Below, one piece after another: positions 32,539-41,700 of a DNA stretch of 64,000 nucleotides (its first letter is position 1; every line of letters begins with the position of its first letter). Source of the stretch: Clostridiales bacterium (lineage in GTDB: Bacteria; Bacillota; Clostridia; Lachnospirales; Lachnospiraceae); the NCBI GenBank assembly GCA_021202925.1, contig JAJQCD010000004.1:1-64000 (forward strand). The letters are read 5' to 3'. The translations under genes were made by a program, and so were the position numbers. Below the pieces are notes generated by a model, which worked only from the letters and a program-made list of their open reading frames with translations, was not told the origin of the DNA and searched no databases.

Positions 32539-33831
32539 ATGAACCAGTTTATTATGAAGGGCGGGAACCCGCTCGTTGGTGATGTGGTCATCAGTGGAGC
32601 AAAGAACGCGGCGCTGGGGATACTGGCGGCGGCGATTATGACGGATGAAGATGTGATTGTAGAGAACCTGCCGGATGTGCGGGATATCAATGTCCTTCTG
32701 GAAGCGATTGAGAAGATTGGCGCGATGGTGAATCGTATTGACCGGCATACGGTTAAGATCAACGCAGCGTCGATCAAGAGAGTGTCAGTGGATGATGATT
32801 ATATCCGCAGGATCCGCGCGTCTTATTATTTCATTGGCGCGTTGCTTGGTAAGTATAAGAGTGCGGAAGTGCCGCTTCCGGGGGGATGCAATATTGGCAG
32901 TCGACCGATTGACCAGCATCTGAAGGGATTCCGGGCACTGGGCGCGAAGATCGGGATTGAGCGCGGGGCGGTGGTTGCCGAGGCGATCGACCTGGTGGGG
33001 AGCCATATTTATCTGGATGTGGTTTCGGTTGGTGCGACGATCAATATTATGCTGGCAGCGGTTCTGGCCGAGGGCAAGACGATCATTGAAAACGCAGCGA
33101 AGGAGCCGCATGTCGTTGACGTGGCTAACTTCCTGAACAGTATGGGCGCAAATATCAAGGGCGCGGGGACGGATATTATCCGCATCTGGGGCGTCCGCAG
33201 ACTGCACGGGACGGATTATTCGATTATTCCGGATCAGATTGAGGCTGGGACGTTTATGTGTGCGGCAGCGGTGACGCGTGGCGATGTGACCGTGAAGAAT
33301 GTGATTCCGAAGCATCTGGAGGCGATTACGGCGAAACTGATTGAGATCGGCTGTGAAGTGATTGAGGGCGATGACGAGGTGCGTGTGGTCGGTAAGCCCA
33401 GACAGCGGTCGACGAATATCAAGACCCTTCCTTATCCGGGATTCCCGACGGATATGCAGCCGCAGATGGCAGTGACGCTGGCGCTGGCGAGCGGAACGAG
33501 TCTGATTACAGAGAGCATTTTTGAAAATCGCTTCAAGTATGTTGACGAACTGGCCAGGATGGGGGGCAGCATTAAGGTCGAGGGCAATGTGGCGGTCATC
33601 GATGGCGTCAGGGAATTTACCGGTGCCCAGGTAGAGGCTCCGGATCTGCGCGCCGGCGCGGCGCTGGTTCTGGCTGGCCTTTCCGCGAGTGGTTATACCG
33701 TGGTAGATGAGATCGGTTATATCCAGCGGGGTTATGAGCGTTTCGAGGAGAAGCTGCAGGCACTGGGGGCACATATTGAGCTGGTGGATTCGGAGAAGTC
33801 AGCCAGGAAGTTTAAGCTGAAGGTTGGATAA
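32539..33831 (+). CDS. murA: UDP-N-acetylglucosamine 1-carboxyvinyltransferase
   Basis: 430 residues from the ATG at 32539 (GAGGCAGAGG site). The enzyme transfers enolpyruvate from PEP to UDP-GlcNAc, the first committed step of peptidoglycan synthesis, in the cytoplasm. Visible are K22 in SGAKNAALGIL, the catalytic-loop Cys in LPGGCNIGSRPIDQH (about residue 117, the fosfomycin target), and PGFPTDMQPQ near 315. Full family length. Many Firmicutes have two murA copies; which paralogue this is cannot be told here. Confidence 0.95.
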   Translation: MNQFIMKGGNPLVGDVVISGAKNAALGILAAAIMTDEDVIVENLPDVRDINVLLEAIEKIGAMVNRIDRHTVKINAASIKRVSVDDDYIRRIRASYYFIGALLGKYKSAEVPLPGGCNIGSRPIDQHLKGFRALGAKIGIERGAVVAEAIDLVGSHIYLDVVSVGATINIMLAAVLAEGKTIIENAAKEPHVVDVANFLNSMGANIKGAGTDIIRIWGVRRLHGTDYSIIPDQIEAGTFMCAAAVTRGDVTVKNVIPKHLEAITAKLIEIGCEVIEGDDEVRVVGKPRQRSTNIKTLPYPGFPTDMQPQMAVTLALASGTSLITESIFENRFKYVDELARMGGSIKVEGNVAVIDGVREFTGAQVEAPDLRAGAALVLAGLSASGYTVVDEIGYIQRGYERFEEKLQALGAHIELVDSEKSARKFKLKVG

Positions 33832-33976
33832 GCGGGCGTTAAATGTTTTGTCTCGTTTCCGTAAACAATTTGTTATGAACTGAACATAAACTGGACACGA
33901 TTTCCAACTAAGATAATAGGCAAGAGACGAATCAGTAAGTAGTAAATTTACCAATACATAGAACGGAGGAGAAGTT

Positions 33977-35014
33977 ATGAAGACATGGAAGAAGCAGATA
34001 TCATTATGGATTGGAGCCGGACTGATGGCGATGGCGATGGCAGGGACGGCGCTGGCGGCAGAATCCAGGACGAAGATTACGAAGGTAGATCTGACGATTG
34101 ATTCAGAGATCGAAGCGGGCGAGGACAGCGGAGATGTCTCCGTGACGGTTACCTCCGACACGACCTATACGGTTGAGGAGGTCGAGATCGTGAACGACGA
34201 AGGCGAGTGGGTCAGCGGCGACGTGCCGAGGGTAGAGATCACGCTGGAGGCGGACGATGATTACTACTTCGCGTCGATGTCCTCAAGCAAGGTGAAGCTG
34301 AGAGGCGACGATGCAACCTATGTCAGCTCCCATCGTGAGGACAGCAGTTCGACGCTGGTGATCACGATCAAGCTTGACGCGCTGGAAGGCAGCATGGAAG
34401 TCGAGGAAGTGAACTGGGACGGCGATGATTCAACGGTTGCTGTCTGGGAAGAGGCTGACGGTGCGAAGAGCTATCAGGTGAAGCTGTACCGTGGAAGCAG
34501 TTCCGTCGGCAGCACGGTTACCACGACCAATACCTATTACAATTTCGTTTCTCTGATTACCAGAGAGGGCGAGTATTATTTCAAGGTGCGTGGCGTCAAT
34601 TCCAACAACAAGAAGGGCGACTGGTATGAGTCCGATTACATTTATGTTGACGAGGAGATGCTGAGCAAGATCAATGCCGGTTATTATAATTCGGTATCGA
34701 ACAGTTCGTCCGGGACGTCGACAACCACGACGACAACGCCGTCGACAAGTACAACGACGAGTGATCACTGGGTCTGGGATTCTACGGCACAGAAGTGGTG
34801 GTACAGCTATGCGAGCGGCGGTTATCCGGCGGGCGGCTGGCTGTTGATTGACGGTTACTGGTATTGTTTCGATTCGTCAGGCTGGATGATGACCGGCTGG
34901 ATCTTGGCGGGTGGCAATTATTACTATTGCGACACATCCTCCGGAAAGATGCTGACGAACACGACGACCCCGGATGGATATCGGGTGGATGCGAACGGAG
35001 TCTGGATTCAGTAA
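33977..35014 (+). CDS. Secreted protein with C-terminal cell-wall-binding repeats
   Basis: 345 residues with a Sec signal peptide (MKTWKKQISLWIGAGLMAMA, cleavage near ALAAES) and a GGAGGAGAAG site. The middle has an Ig/fibronectin-like beta domain (about 140-220: VAVWEEADGAKSYQVKLY...YYFKVRGVNSNNKKG). A Thr/Ser-rich linker (TSTTTTTTPSTST) leads to choline-binding-like repeats: GGWLLIDGYWYCFDSSGWM, TGWILAGGNYYYCD and DGYRVDANGVW. It is probably attached non-covalently to wall polymers. Substrate unknown. A strong terminator follows. Confidence 0.8.
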   Translation: MKTWKKQISLWIGAGLMAMAMAGTALAAESRTKITKVDLTIDSEIEAGEDSGDVSVTVTSDTTYTVEEVEIVNDEGEWVSGDVPRVEITLEADDDYYFASMSSSKVKLRGDDATYVSSHREDSSSTLVITIKLDALEGSMEVEEVNWDGDDSTVAVWEEADGAKSYQVKLYRGSSSVGSTVTTTNTYYNFVSLITREGEYYFKVRGVNSNNKKGDWYESDYIYVDEEMLSKINAGYYNSVSNSSSGTSTTTTTTPSTSTTTSDHWVWDSTAQKWWYSYASGGYPAGGWLLIDGYWYCFDSSGWMMTGWILAGGNYYYCDTSSGKMLTNTTTPDGYRVDANGVWIQ

Positions 35015-35050
35015 ATGCGGGTACAGATGAGAAAAAATTGACAGGTAATA

Positions 35051-35086
35051 CGCGGCGGCTGCCAGGAAAATGCTTGACAGCCGCCG
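35051..35086 (+). terminator. Terminator after the wall-binding protein gene
   Basis: GCGGCGGCTG (35052-35061) pairs with CAGCCGCCGC (35078-35087), then GTTCTCTGTT. The right arm contains a TTGACA that is the -35 of the next promoter, so terminator and promoter overlap. Confidence 0.65.
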
Positions 35087-35102
35087 CGTTCTCTGTTAGG
35101 AT
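35074..35102 (+). promoter_or_regulatory. Promoter of the SAM riboswitch/metK transcript
   Basis: TTGACA (35074-35079), exactly 17 nt, TAGGAT (35097-35102). The -35 lies within the descending arm of the upstream terminator. The transcript would begin near 35109, about 36 nt before the riboswitch P1 helix. Confidence 0.65.
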
Positions 35103-35144
35103 AGACCATGCAGTACCGATATGACAATTGAAAAGTGCGTAATC

Positions 35145-35330
35145 CCTTATTCAGAGTGATGGAGATACAAAGGATCTGTGAAGTCACGGCAACCCCGTAT
35201 GAAGTGCCGGATGTCCCGGTGAGACATTGGCAGGAGCATGCGGAAGGTGCCAACCTGAGCGAGCAATCGAGCAATAAGAGGATTTGATGTACAAGATGAT
35301 ATCAAGTCCGCAGTCCATTGCTACGGGCTT
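35145..35330 (+). ncRNA. SAM-I (S-box) riboswitch with terminator
   Basis: The P1 strand CTTATT (35146-35151) pairs with AATAAG (35273-35278). Between them are the conserved CAGAGTGATGGAG and CACGGCAACC blocks and the following arms of the four-way junction. A terminator, AAGTCCGCAG (35304-35313) pairing with CTACGGGCTT (35321-35330) and then TTC-rich sequence, lies before the metK ribosome binding site. When SAM is abundant the terminator forms and metK, which makes SAM, is turned down. Confidence 0.9.
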
Positions 35331-35368
35331 TTCTTTTGCTGAATTTTCATTTCAAAGGAGGAACGGAT

Positions 35369-36559
35369 ATGGAGAAATTATTGTTTACATCTGAATCTGT
35401 GACGGAAGGGCATCCGGATAAAATGTGCGACGCAATCTCGGACGCGATTCTGGACGCGCTGATGGAGAAGGATCCGATGAGCCGTGTGGCGTGCGAGACC
35501 TGCGCGACGACCGGGATTGTGATGGTCATGGGCGAGGTGACGACGACCGCATATGTGGATATTCAGAAGATTGTGCGGGACACGGTGCGGGAGATTGGTT
35601 ATGATCGCGCCAAGTATGGATTTGACGCGGATACCTGTGGGGTGATTGTGGCGCTGGACGAGCAGTCGCCGGATATCGCGCAGGGAGTCGACCGGGCTCT
35701 CGAAGTCCGGGAGAGCGAGCTGGATGAGGATGCGTTGGACGCAATCGGCGCAGGTGACCAGGGCATGATGTTTGGTTACGCGACGAATGAGACCGCGGAA
35801 TATATGCCGTACCCGATCGCGCTGGCGCACAAACTGGCCCACAGGCTGACCGAGGTGCGCAAGGACGGTACGCTTCCGTATCTCCGTCCGGATGGCAAGA
35901 CACAGGTGACAGTGGAGTACGATACGGATGGCAGACCGTTCCGCCTGGATGCGGTGGTCCTGTCGACCCAGCACGATGAGAACGTGACTCAGGAACAGAT
36001 CCATGCAGATATCAGGAAGTATGTGTTTGACGCGGTGCTTCCGGCAGAGATGGTGGATGAGAATACGAAATTTTTCATCAATCCGACCGGACGCTTTGTG
36101 ATTGGTGGGCCGCATGGGGACAGCGGCCTGACCGGGCGCAAGATCATTGTTGATACATACGGCGGCTATGCGCGGCACGGCGGCGGCGCGTTTTCCGGTA
36201 AGGACTGCACGAAGGTCGATCGTTCCGGAGCGTACGCGGCGCGTTATGTGGCGAAGAACATCGTGGCGGCAGGACTTGCTGAAAAATGCGAGATACAGCT
36301 GTCCTATGCGATCGGCGTCGCGCATCCGACTTCGATCATGATTGATACATTCGGTACCGGGAAGCTCAGTAACGAGCGGCTGGTGGAGATTGTCCGCGAC
36401 CACTTTGACCTGCGCCCGGCCGGAATCATTAAAATGCTGGATCTGAGACGGCCGATTTACCGGCAGACCGCCGCTTACGGACATTTCGGAAGAACGGATG
36501 TGGATCTGCCGTGGGAGAAGACGGACAAGGCGGAACTGCTGAAAACGTATCTTAATTAA
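35369..36559 (+). CDS. metK: S-adenosylmethionine synthetase
   Basis: 396 residues from the ATG at 35369 behind AAAGGAGG. It makes SAM from methionine and ATP in the cytoplasm. Signature sequences: [11 protein letters not shown] with the metal/phosphate-contacting His and Asp, [12 protein letters not shown] (hexapeptide-like loop), [25 protein letters not shown], and GGGAFSGKD. Full length and intact. Controlled by the SAM-I riboswitch directly upstream. SAM also feeds radical SAM enzymes such as the one at 5044. Confidence 0.97.
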   Translation: MEKLLFTSESVTEGHPDKMCDAISDAILDALMEKDPMSRVACETCATTGIVMVMGEVTTTAYVDIQKIVRDTVREIGYDRAKYGFDADTCGVIVALDEQSPDIAQGVDRALEVRESELDEDALDAIGAGDQGMMFGYATNETAEYMPYPIALAHKLAHRLTEVRKDGTLPYLRPDGKTQVTVEYDTDGRPFRLDAVVLSTQHDENVTQEQIHADIRKYVFDAVLPAEMVDENTKFFINPTGRFVIGGPHGDSGLTGRKIIVDTYGGYARHGGGAFSGKDCTKVDRSGAYAARYVAKNIVAAGLAEKCEIQLSYAIGVAHPTSIMIDTFGTGKLSNERLVEIVRDHFDLRPAGIIKMLDLRRPIYRQTAAYGHFGRTDVDLPWEKTDKAELLKTYLN

Positions 36560-36592
36560 GGAAACCTTAAGACAATGTAAGAGTGTGCCAAC

Positions 36593-36620
36593 TTGTATTT
36601 GCCGGGAATCCGGATATAAT
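36593..36620 (+). promoter_or_regulatory. Promoter for the gene at 36654
   Basis: TTGTAT (36593-36598), 16 nt, TATAAT (36615-36620). It lies 33 bp before the start codon and inside the short metK-36654 gap. Confidence 0.55.
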
Positions 36621-36653
36621 AATGAGCAGATGACTGGATGAAGGAGGCACACG

Positions 36654-38399
36654 ATGATACGATCTTTGCAAAAAAGTGGGCGGTTTGCCGTCTGTTTTCT
36701 GTTGGCAGCAGGTATGACTGCTCTGGCTGCTTTTTCCGCGTTCGCAGAACTGACGGAGACAACGGCGGCTGAGGAGACAGTGGAAGAAACGGTGGCGGTG
36801 ACGCCGGAACCAACAGAGTTCGCCCATCTTTATACCTGTTCGACGGACGGGACGAACATTTCCATTACCGGGGAAAATGAAGGAACCTGGTCGGATGCGG
36901 CATATTATGACAATTATCTGTACCTGTTTGAACTGAAACCATACGAAGATGAGATCGGCGAACGGACAGATTATATTGCCTGGGTTACGAAGGGAGACGC
37001 GCTGGCATTTCAGGTACCACTCAATCTGGGAACAGCAGCGGATCGCCTGTATTCCAGATTTGTTGTGGCGGTCTGTGACGGGACGAAGTATACGCAGGTC
37101 AGCAACACGGCGTATGTGACGAACCCGGAGTCGCTGGCAAAATATACAGAAGCCTACAATTCCGCGCAGACGAAGAAGGGACTGCTGATCCAGAATACAG
37201 ACAGCATGGTGGCGGATGCGTTTGAACTCGGCGTCAGCCATGTGATCGTCAATATTGCCTTTCAACAGATCCTGGGCGACGGCATTGACTATGTCTACGA
37301 CGGGAAGACCTACAGCTTTAATAAGGAGCTGATTGAGAGCTATGATGCGACCATTCGCCGGATGTCGGAGAAGAGTATGACGGTAACCGCAGTGATTCTG
37401 AACGGATGGAACGACGCGACGCCTCAGCTGGTCTACCCGGGGGTGACGAAACAGCCGGACAGTTCCGTGTTCTATTATGGATTCAATGCGTCGACACCGG
37501 AAGGCTATGAGACGATCAAGGCAATCGCCTCATTTCTGGCAGAGCGGTACAGCAGTCGCACATCCGCTTACGGAAAGGTATCGAATTGGATCATCGGTAA
37601 TGAGATCAACAATCAGCAGTGGAATTACATGGGACCGATGGGAATCGAGCAGTATGTGACGGAGTATGCGCGGGCCTTCCGTGTTTTCTATACGGCGATC
37701 AAAAGCACGACAAGCAACGCGCGCCTGTTCTTTTCGACGGATTATAACTGGATCCATGATGCGGATGGAACGACGAAATACAACGCGAAAGATATCATCG
37801 ATCGTTTTGCCGATATGACCGGAGCCGGCGGCGCGATGGACTGGGGGCTGGCCTATCACCCATATTCGATTCCGATGACGGAGCCGGAGTTCTGGGACGA
37901 TGCGTCGACGGGGCAGATCACCAGTGAGGCGAATTCGCCGGTGATCAATCTGTCTAATTTGAGCGTCCTGACAGATTATATGCAGAATGCGGCCCTGCTG
38001 AGTCCGAACGGAACCGTGCGCCACATCATTCTCTCGGAACAGGGCTTTACGTCGAAGAGTCTGACCCGCGGAGAGAACGAGGATCTGCAGGCGGCGGCGA
38101 TCGCTTACGCGTATTATATTGCGGACAGCAACCCATATATTGACGCATTTATCATGAGCCGTCAGGTGGACGCGCCCTCAGAGGTCGATCAGTCCCTGAT
38201 GTTCGGTCTCTGGTATTGTGATATGAATCAGCCGGATGATATTGTACCGACGACGAGAAAGAAGGCCTGGCAGATTTACAAATATATCGACAACCGGACT
38301 TATACGCTGGAGACGACCGAGTTTGCGAAATCCATTCTTGGGATTGAAAAGTGGAGCGACGTGATTCCAAACTTTAAGTGGAAGTCTCAGGAGAATTGA
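36654..38399 (+). CDS. Secreted DUF5722/glycoside-hydrolase-like protein
   Basis: 581 residues with a signal peptide (RFAVCFLLAAGMTALAAFS, cleavage near AFAE) and a GAAGGAGG site. After an acidic Thr-rich linker and a beta-sandwich (about 60-165) comes a TIM-barrel-like domain. WIIGNEIN at about 314-321 and ILSEQGF at about 461-467 are placed like the acid/base and nucleophile glutamates of clan A glycoside hydrolases. It is likely an exported glycan-active enzyme; the substrate cannot be read from sequence. The DUF5722 assignment is from the overall pattern. Confidence 0.7.
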   Translation: MIRSLQKSGRFAVCFLLAAGMTALAAFSAFAELTETTAAEETVEETVAVTPEPTEFAHLYTCSTDGTNISITGENEGTWSDAAYYDNYLYLFELKPYEDEIGERTDYIAWVTKGDALAFQVPLNLGTAADRLYSRFVVAVCDGTKYTQVSNTAYVTNPESLAKYTEAYNSAQTKKGLLIQNTDSMVADAFELGVSHVIVNIAFQQILGDGIDYVYDGKTYSFNKELIESYDATIRRMSEKSMTVTAVILNGWNDATPQLVYPGVTKQPDSSVFYYGFNASTPEGYETIKAIASFLAERYSSRTSAYGKVSNWIIGNEINNQQWNYMGPMGIEQYVTEYARAFRVFYTAIKSTTSNARLFFSTDYNWIHDADGTTKYNAKDIIDRFADMTGAGGAMDWGLAYHPYSIPMTEPEFWDDASTGQITSEANSPVINLSNLSVLTDYMQNAALLSPNGTVRHIILSEQGFTSKSLTRGENEDLQAAAIAYAYYIADSNPYIDAFIMSRQVDAPSEVDQSLMFGLWYCDMNQPDDIVPTTRKKAWQIYKYIDNRTYTLETTEFAKSILGIEKWSDVIPNFKWKSQEN

Positions 38400-38491
38400 C
38401 CGCGACGATTCCGTGTGGCTTCGTGCCAGGATGATAACATGGAATCAGAAGGACAGTGACCTTAGGAAATTAACCGGACAAACCAGATCAA

Positions 38492-38544
38492 AAGCCATTT
38501 CGCACAGCAGATATTCTGAAAATGCGCGGAATGGCTTATTTTTT
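38492..38544 (+). terminator. Terminator after the GH-like gene
   Basis: AAGCCATT (38492-38499) pairs with AATGGCTT (38530-38537) with further inner pairing, followed by ATTTTTTT. It lies about 95 bp after the stop codon. Confidence 0.7.
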
Positions 38545-38656
38545 ATGAATGTTCGAAAAAAGGGCGAGATGTGTTTGATTTTTTTGTCAGATGAATATAT
38601 ACTATAGGAAACGAGAGAAAGTATGGACGAGAAATCAGTTAGAAGGAGAACGCGGC

Positions 38657-38995
38657 ATGAAAAAACTGGAAATTATTATCAGGCCGGATAAGCTGGAATC
38701 TTTGAAGGACATCCTGGAAGGGTGCAAAGCGAAGGGCATTATGATCAGCAATATTATGGGATATGGGAATCAGAAGGGGTATAAGCAGATGTACCGGGGG
38801 ACGGAATACACCGTGAATCTGCTTCCAAAGCTGAAGGTGGAGACGGTTGTGGACGATGAAGAGGCAGAGACGATTATTGTCCAGGTGGAAGAGAAGATCG
38901 CAACCGGCGACGTCGGCGACGGCAAGATTTTTATTTATGATGTGCAGGATGCGGTGCGAATCCGTACTGGTGAGCGCGGAAGCGCAGCGTTGTGA
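38657..38995 (+). CDS. P-II family nitrogen regulatory protein
   Basis: 112 residues from the ATG at 38657 (GAAGGAGA site). It has the P-II fold: MKKLEIIIRPDKLESLKDIL, the T-loop MGYGNQKGY...RGTEY, and the C-terminal signature GDGKIFIYDVQDAVRIRTGERG. P-II trimers sense ATP/ADP and 2-oxoglutarate and control nitrogen enzymes or transporters. No amtB, glnA or nitrogenase gene is adjacent, so the target is not indicated by context. The gene stands alone between two terminators. Confidence 0.92.
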   Translation: MKKLEIIIRPDKLESLKDILEGCKAKGIMISNIMGYGNQKGYKQMYRGTEYTVNLLPKLKVETVVDDEEAETIIVQVEEKIATGDVGDGKIFIYDVQDAVRIRTGERGSAAL

Positions 38996-39188
38996 GAACC
39001 ATTTACGGTTTTATGAATTTTTTTTGACTTTTTCGCAAAACCTCTACCCAAAACCGGTCTGATCGTGTATACTACCTACGATGCCCATTCGGAATGGCGG
39101 TGTCCGGCAGAGGGATGCTTTTGGAAAAGATATCATTCGGAATGGATTCCATCAAACGTATGTGTGAGATTCAGGAGGAATGATCAGA

Positions 39189-39722
39189 ATGAAGAAGATA
39201 AAAGCGGGGATTCTCTTACTGTCTGCTGTATGCGCGGTGGGACTTGCCGGCTGTACCAAAAGCAATATTGTAAATCCGACGGAGTCGTCCGGGGCGGCTG
39301 CCGTGAAGCCGGATACGCATGTTTATTTTGATATTGTGCTGGATGAGGAGGATCTGCAGAATTCGGTCAATGATGTTTATCTGGATGAGGAGGATTATCC
39401 GATGGCGTCCGCGATTGACTTTTCTCTCCATCTGGACGAGGAGTATATCGATGTCAACGTGGTCGTGAAGGACGGGACGTCCATGGAGGACGCGGCTTAC
39501 TTTACGGAGACTGCGCTGAAGGGAATCAACGATGAGGTCTGCGTACAGGATTTCTCTTATGGTGGGTCGGATACGGATACGTTCGGCGGTCTGTATCAGG
39601 ACAACGTGACAAACCTGAAGGTTTATTTTGAGTCGGATTATGAAGCAGACGGAGAACCGTTCTATGAGACACAGATCGGTATGGATGAATATGTGGAGTT
39701 CGATTTCTCAGATTTGGAGTGA
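39189..39722 (+). CDS. Small lipoprotein, uncharacterised
   Basis: 177 residues from the ATG at 39189, which is 10 nt after AGGAGG; the ATG at 39180 is too close to that site. The signal peptide ends in the lipobox LAGC (GILLLSAVCAVGLAGC). The mature part is strongly acidic (DEED, LDEEY) and probably a single alpha/beta domain (DVNVVVKDGTSMEDAAYFTETALKGI, split by turns). It would be lipid-anchored on the outer face of the membrane. Function unknown. Confidence 0.75.
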   Translation: MKKIKAGILLLSAVCAVGLAGCTKSNIVNPTESSGAAAVKPDTHVYFDIVLDEEDLQNSVNDVYLDEEDYPMASAIDFSLHLDEEYIDVNVVVKDGTSMEDAAYFTETALKGINDEVCVQDFSYGGSDTDTFGGLYQDNVTNLKVYFESDYEADGEPFYETQIGMDEYVEFDFSDLE

Positions 39723-39739
39723 GAAACGGACAGATAGCG

Positions 39740-39769
39740 GGCAGTCCCGGTGAAAGGGACTGCCTTTTT
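39740..39769 (+). terminator. Terminator after the lipoprotein gene
   Basis: GGCAGTCCC (39740-39748) and GGGACTGCC (39756-39764) form a perfect 9-bp stem with a 7-nt loop, followed by TTTTT. Confidence 0.85.
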
Positions 39770-39855
39770 CGTTGGCGATTGCGTCAAAGAAACCGATGCG
39801 TGGAATGAACGGAAACCGGGTATGAAAATAAGATGGGAGGCGCGAACCTGGAACC

Positions 39856-40878
39856 ATGTTGATCGTAGAAAAATCAGGAGGGATGGGGGAATTTGTAACC
39901 ATTCAGTCGGCGTTGGACTGGCTGGAGTCCCATCCTCGCGAAGAGAGACAGATACGAGTCTGCCCCGGCGTCTATGAGGAGTGGGTGACCGTGCGGGTGA
40001 ATGGCGTTACGATTGCGGGCGTCGGCGCGGCAGAAACGGAAAACACGAAGATCACTTCTTCACGGAAGGCCTGGGAAATTCTTGCGGATGGAAGGAAACG
40101 CGGAACATTTCACACCTATACCTGTCTCGTTGACGCTGCGGATGTGACGTTTCGCAATCTGACGATCGAGAATGGGGCCGGACCGGGGACAAGAGTCGGA
40201 CAGGCGATCGCCCTGTATGCGGATGGCGACCGTTTTTCGTGTGTGGGCTGTCGTCTGCTTGGATGGCAGGATACCCTGTTCACTGCGCCGCTTCCACCGA
40301 AGGAGATCGAGAAAGATGGATTTGTCGGACCGAAGCAGTATGCGCCGCGGACGCCGACCAGACAGTATTACCGGGACTGCTATATAGAAGGCGAAGTGGA
40401 TTTTGTCTTTGGCGGAGCGACGGCATATTTTGAGAATTGTATCTTTTTTTCAAAGGATGTGGATCGGGAGATACGGGGATATGTGACCGCGGCCTCCACG
40501 CCGGAAGGACAGCGCTTTGGCTATGTAATGGCAGACTGTCGCTTTGAAAGCAACTGTCCGCCGCATACCGTCTTTCTGGGACGTCCCTGGCGGGAATACG
40601 CGCAGGTTGTTCTTCTGAACTGTGCGATTGGTCCCCATATCTGCCCGGAGGGATGGGATGACTGGAATAAGCCGGGAACTCATGACACCTCTTTTTTTGC
40701 GGAATACGCCTGTACCGGGCCGGGAGCGGCCCAAAGCAGCCGCCCGCATTGGGTGCATACGCTGTCGGAGACGGATGCGGTGGGATATGACCGGGCTGTC
40801 GTATTGGCCGGAACGGACGGCTGGGATCCATGTAAGACGATGAAAATGACGGAAAAGGGAACGAGCTTTACTTGTTGA
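39856..40878 (+). CDS. Pectinesterase, cytoplasmic type
   Basis: 340 residues, carbohydrate esterase family 8. It removes methyl groups from homogalacturonan. Motifs: GQAIALYADGDR, GWQDTLF with the catalytic Asp, GEVDFVFGGATAYFENC with the second Asp, YVTAASTPEGQRFGYV, and LGRPWREYAQ with the substrate-binding Arg and Trp. There is no signal peptide, so it probably acts on short pectic oligomers after uptake. The start is chosen for the family's conserved beginning (MLIVEKSGGMGEFVTIQ); its ribosome binding site is poor. No other pectin gene is adjacent. Confidence 0.88.
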   Translation: MLIVEKSGGMGEFVTIQSALDWLESHPREERQIRVCPGVYEEWVTVRVNGVTIAGVGAAETENTKITSSRKAWEILADGRKRGTFHTYTCLVDAADVTFRNLTIENGAGPGTRVGQAIALYADGDRFSCVGCRLLGWQDTLFTAPLPPKEIEKDGFVGPKQYAPRTPTRQYYRDCYIEGEVDFVFGGATAYFENCIFFSKDVDREIRGYVTAASTPEGQRFGYVMADCRFESNCPPHTVFLGRPWREYAQVVLLNCAIGPHICPEGWDDWNKPGTHDTSFFAEYACTGPGAAQSSRPHWVHTLSETDAVGYDRAVVLAGTDGWDPCKTMKMTEKGTSFTC

Positions 40879-40939
40879 TTTTTTTCTGCTATGATAGGTT
40901 TGTAGCAGAGAGACAGCAGAAAAACGGAGGTTGATTGAA

Positions 40940-41359
40940 ATGGAATATAAGAAAATCGGGAATCATTATGTGGTGCGAATCGATCCGGGTGAGGAGATTC
41001 TCGCGAAGATTACGGGACTGTGCAGGGAGGAAAATATCCGGGTTGGTTCGGCAGTCGGGCTGGGGGCAGTCAACCGGGTTACGGTAGGGCTGTTTGATAC
41101 AGAGAAAAAAGTGTACCGAAAGAAAGAATTTGCAGGGCCGATGGAGATCACTTCTCTTGTGGGTAATATTTCTACGAAAGACGGTGAGACCTATCTGCAT
41201 TTTCATATTACAGTCTGCGATGAGGAGATGAAGGTTCGTGGAGGGCATCTGAATGAAGCCTGGGTCTCTGCGACGGCGGAAATTATGATTACGGCGCTGG
41301 AGGGGACTATTGAACGCAGGATGTCCGAGCAGATCGGTTTGAATCTTTATCAGTTCTGA
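40940..41359 (+). CDS. PPC/DUF296-domain protein
   Basis: 139 residues from the ATG at 40940, 9 nt after CGGAGG. The whole protein is one PPC domain: HYVVRIDPGEEILAKITGLC, GLGAVNRVTVGLFD, and the HFHITVCDEEMKVRGGHL region with the clustered His residues. Members form trimers and are thought to bind DNA, sometimes metal. Short bacterial versions have no proven role. The gene is monocistronic, followed by a GC-rich hairpin. Confidence 0.85.
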   Translation: MEYKKIGNHYVVRIDPGEEILAKITGLCREENIRVGSAVGLGAVNRVTVGLFDTEKKVYRKKEFAGPMEITSLVGNISTKDGETYLHFHITVCDEEMKVRGGHLNEAWVSATAEIMITALEGTIERRMSEQIGLNLYQF

Positions 41360-41367
41360 GACAACAT

Positions 41368-41398
41368 ACGGGCGGCGGTCGGAAGACTGGCCGCCCGT
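41368..41398 (+). terminator. GC-rich hairpin after the PPC gene
   Basis: ACGGGCGGC (41368-41376) pairs perfectly with GCCGCCCGT (41390-41398). No T run follows, so it may be a weak or factor-assisted terminator. Confidence 0.4.
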
Positions 41399-41509
41399 GG
41401 TGCGTCTGCCGGTAAAATCAGAGATTATATGAGCACGATTAATTGTTTTGTGACGGAAACGTGAGACGTAAAGAATCCATAAAATTTTCACATTTGTCCA
41501 TTTTTTTCC

Positions 41510-41571
41510 TTGACAAGGTGACAGGTTGTCATTATAATGAGTGACAGGCTGTCACAAATGACAGATTGTCA
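41510..41571 (+). promoter_or_regulatory. Efflux operon promoter with three tandem palindromic operators
   Basis: TTGACA (41510-41515), 17 nt, TATAAT (41533-41538): a consensus promoter. Three 13-bp palindromes of the form TGACA-NNN-TGTCA follow each other at 41519-41531 (inside the spacer), 41542-41554 (at the start site) and 41559-41571. Their placement is that of strong repression. The TetR-family gene at 45999, downstream in the same cluster, is the natural candidate repressor. Confidence 0.85.
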
Positions 41572-41700
41572 CCCCTCGGCAGGATTTTCAGATTCGTGTC
41601 GAGGGGTGCCGGGTGTCTGGAGGCGGCCGCGTGCATATGGCAAGAGGAACAGGCCATACGCATAGAATGCAGGAAGAACAGGAAGGAAAGGAAGATATTC

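Noticed and set aside
35378-36652. Long antisense frame across metK
   Set aside because: metK is unmistakable on the plus strand and the antisense product has shadow composition.
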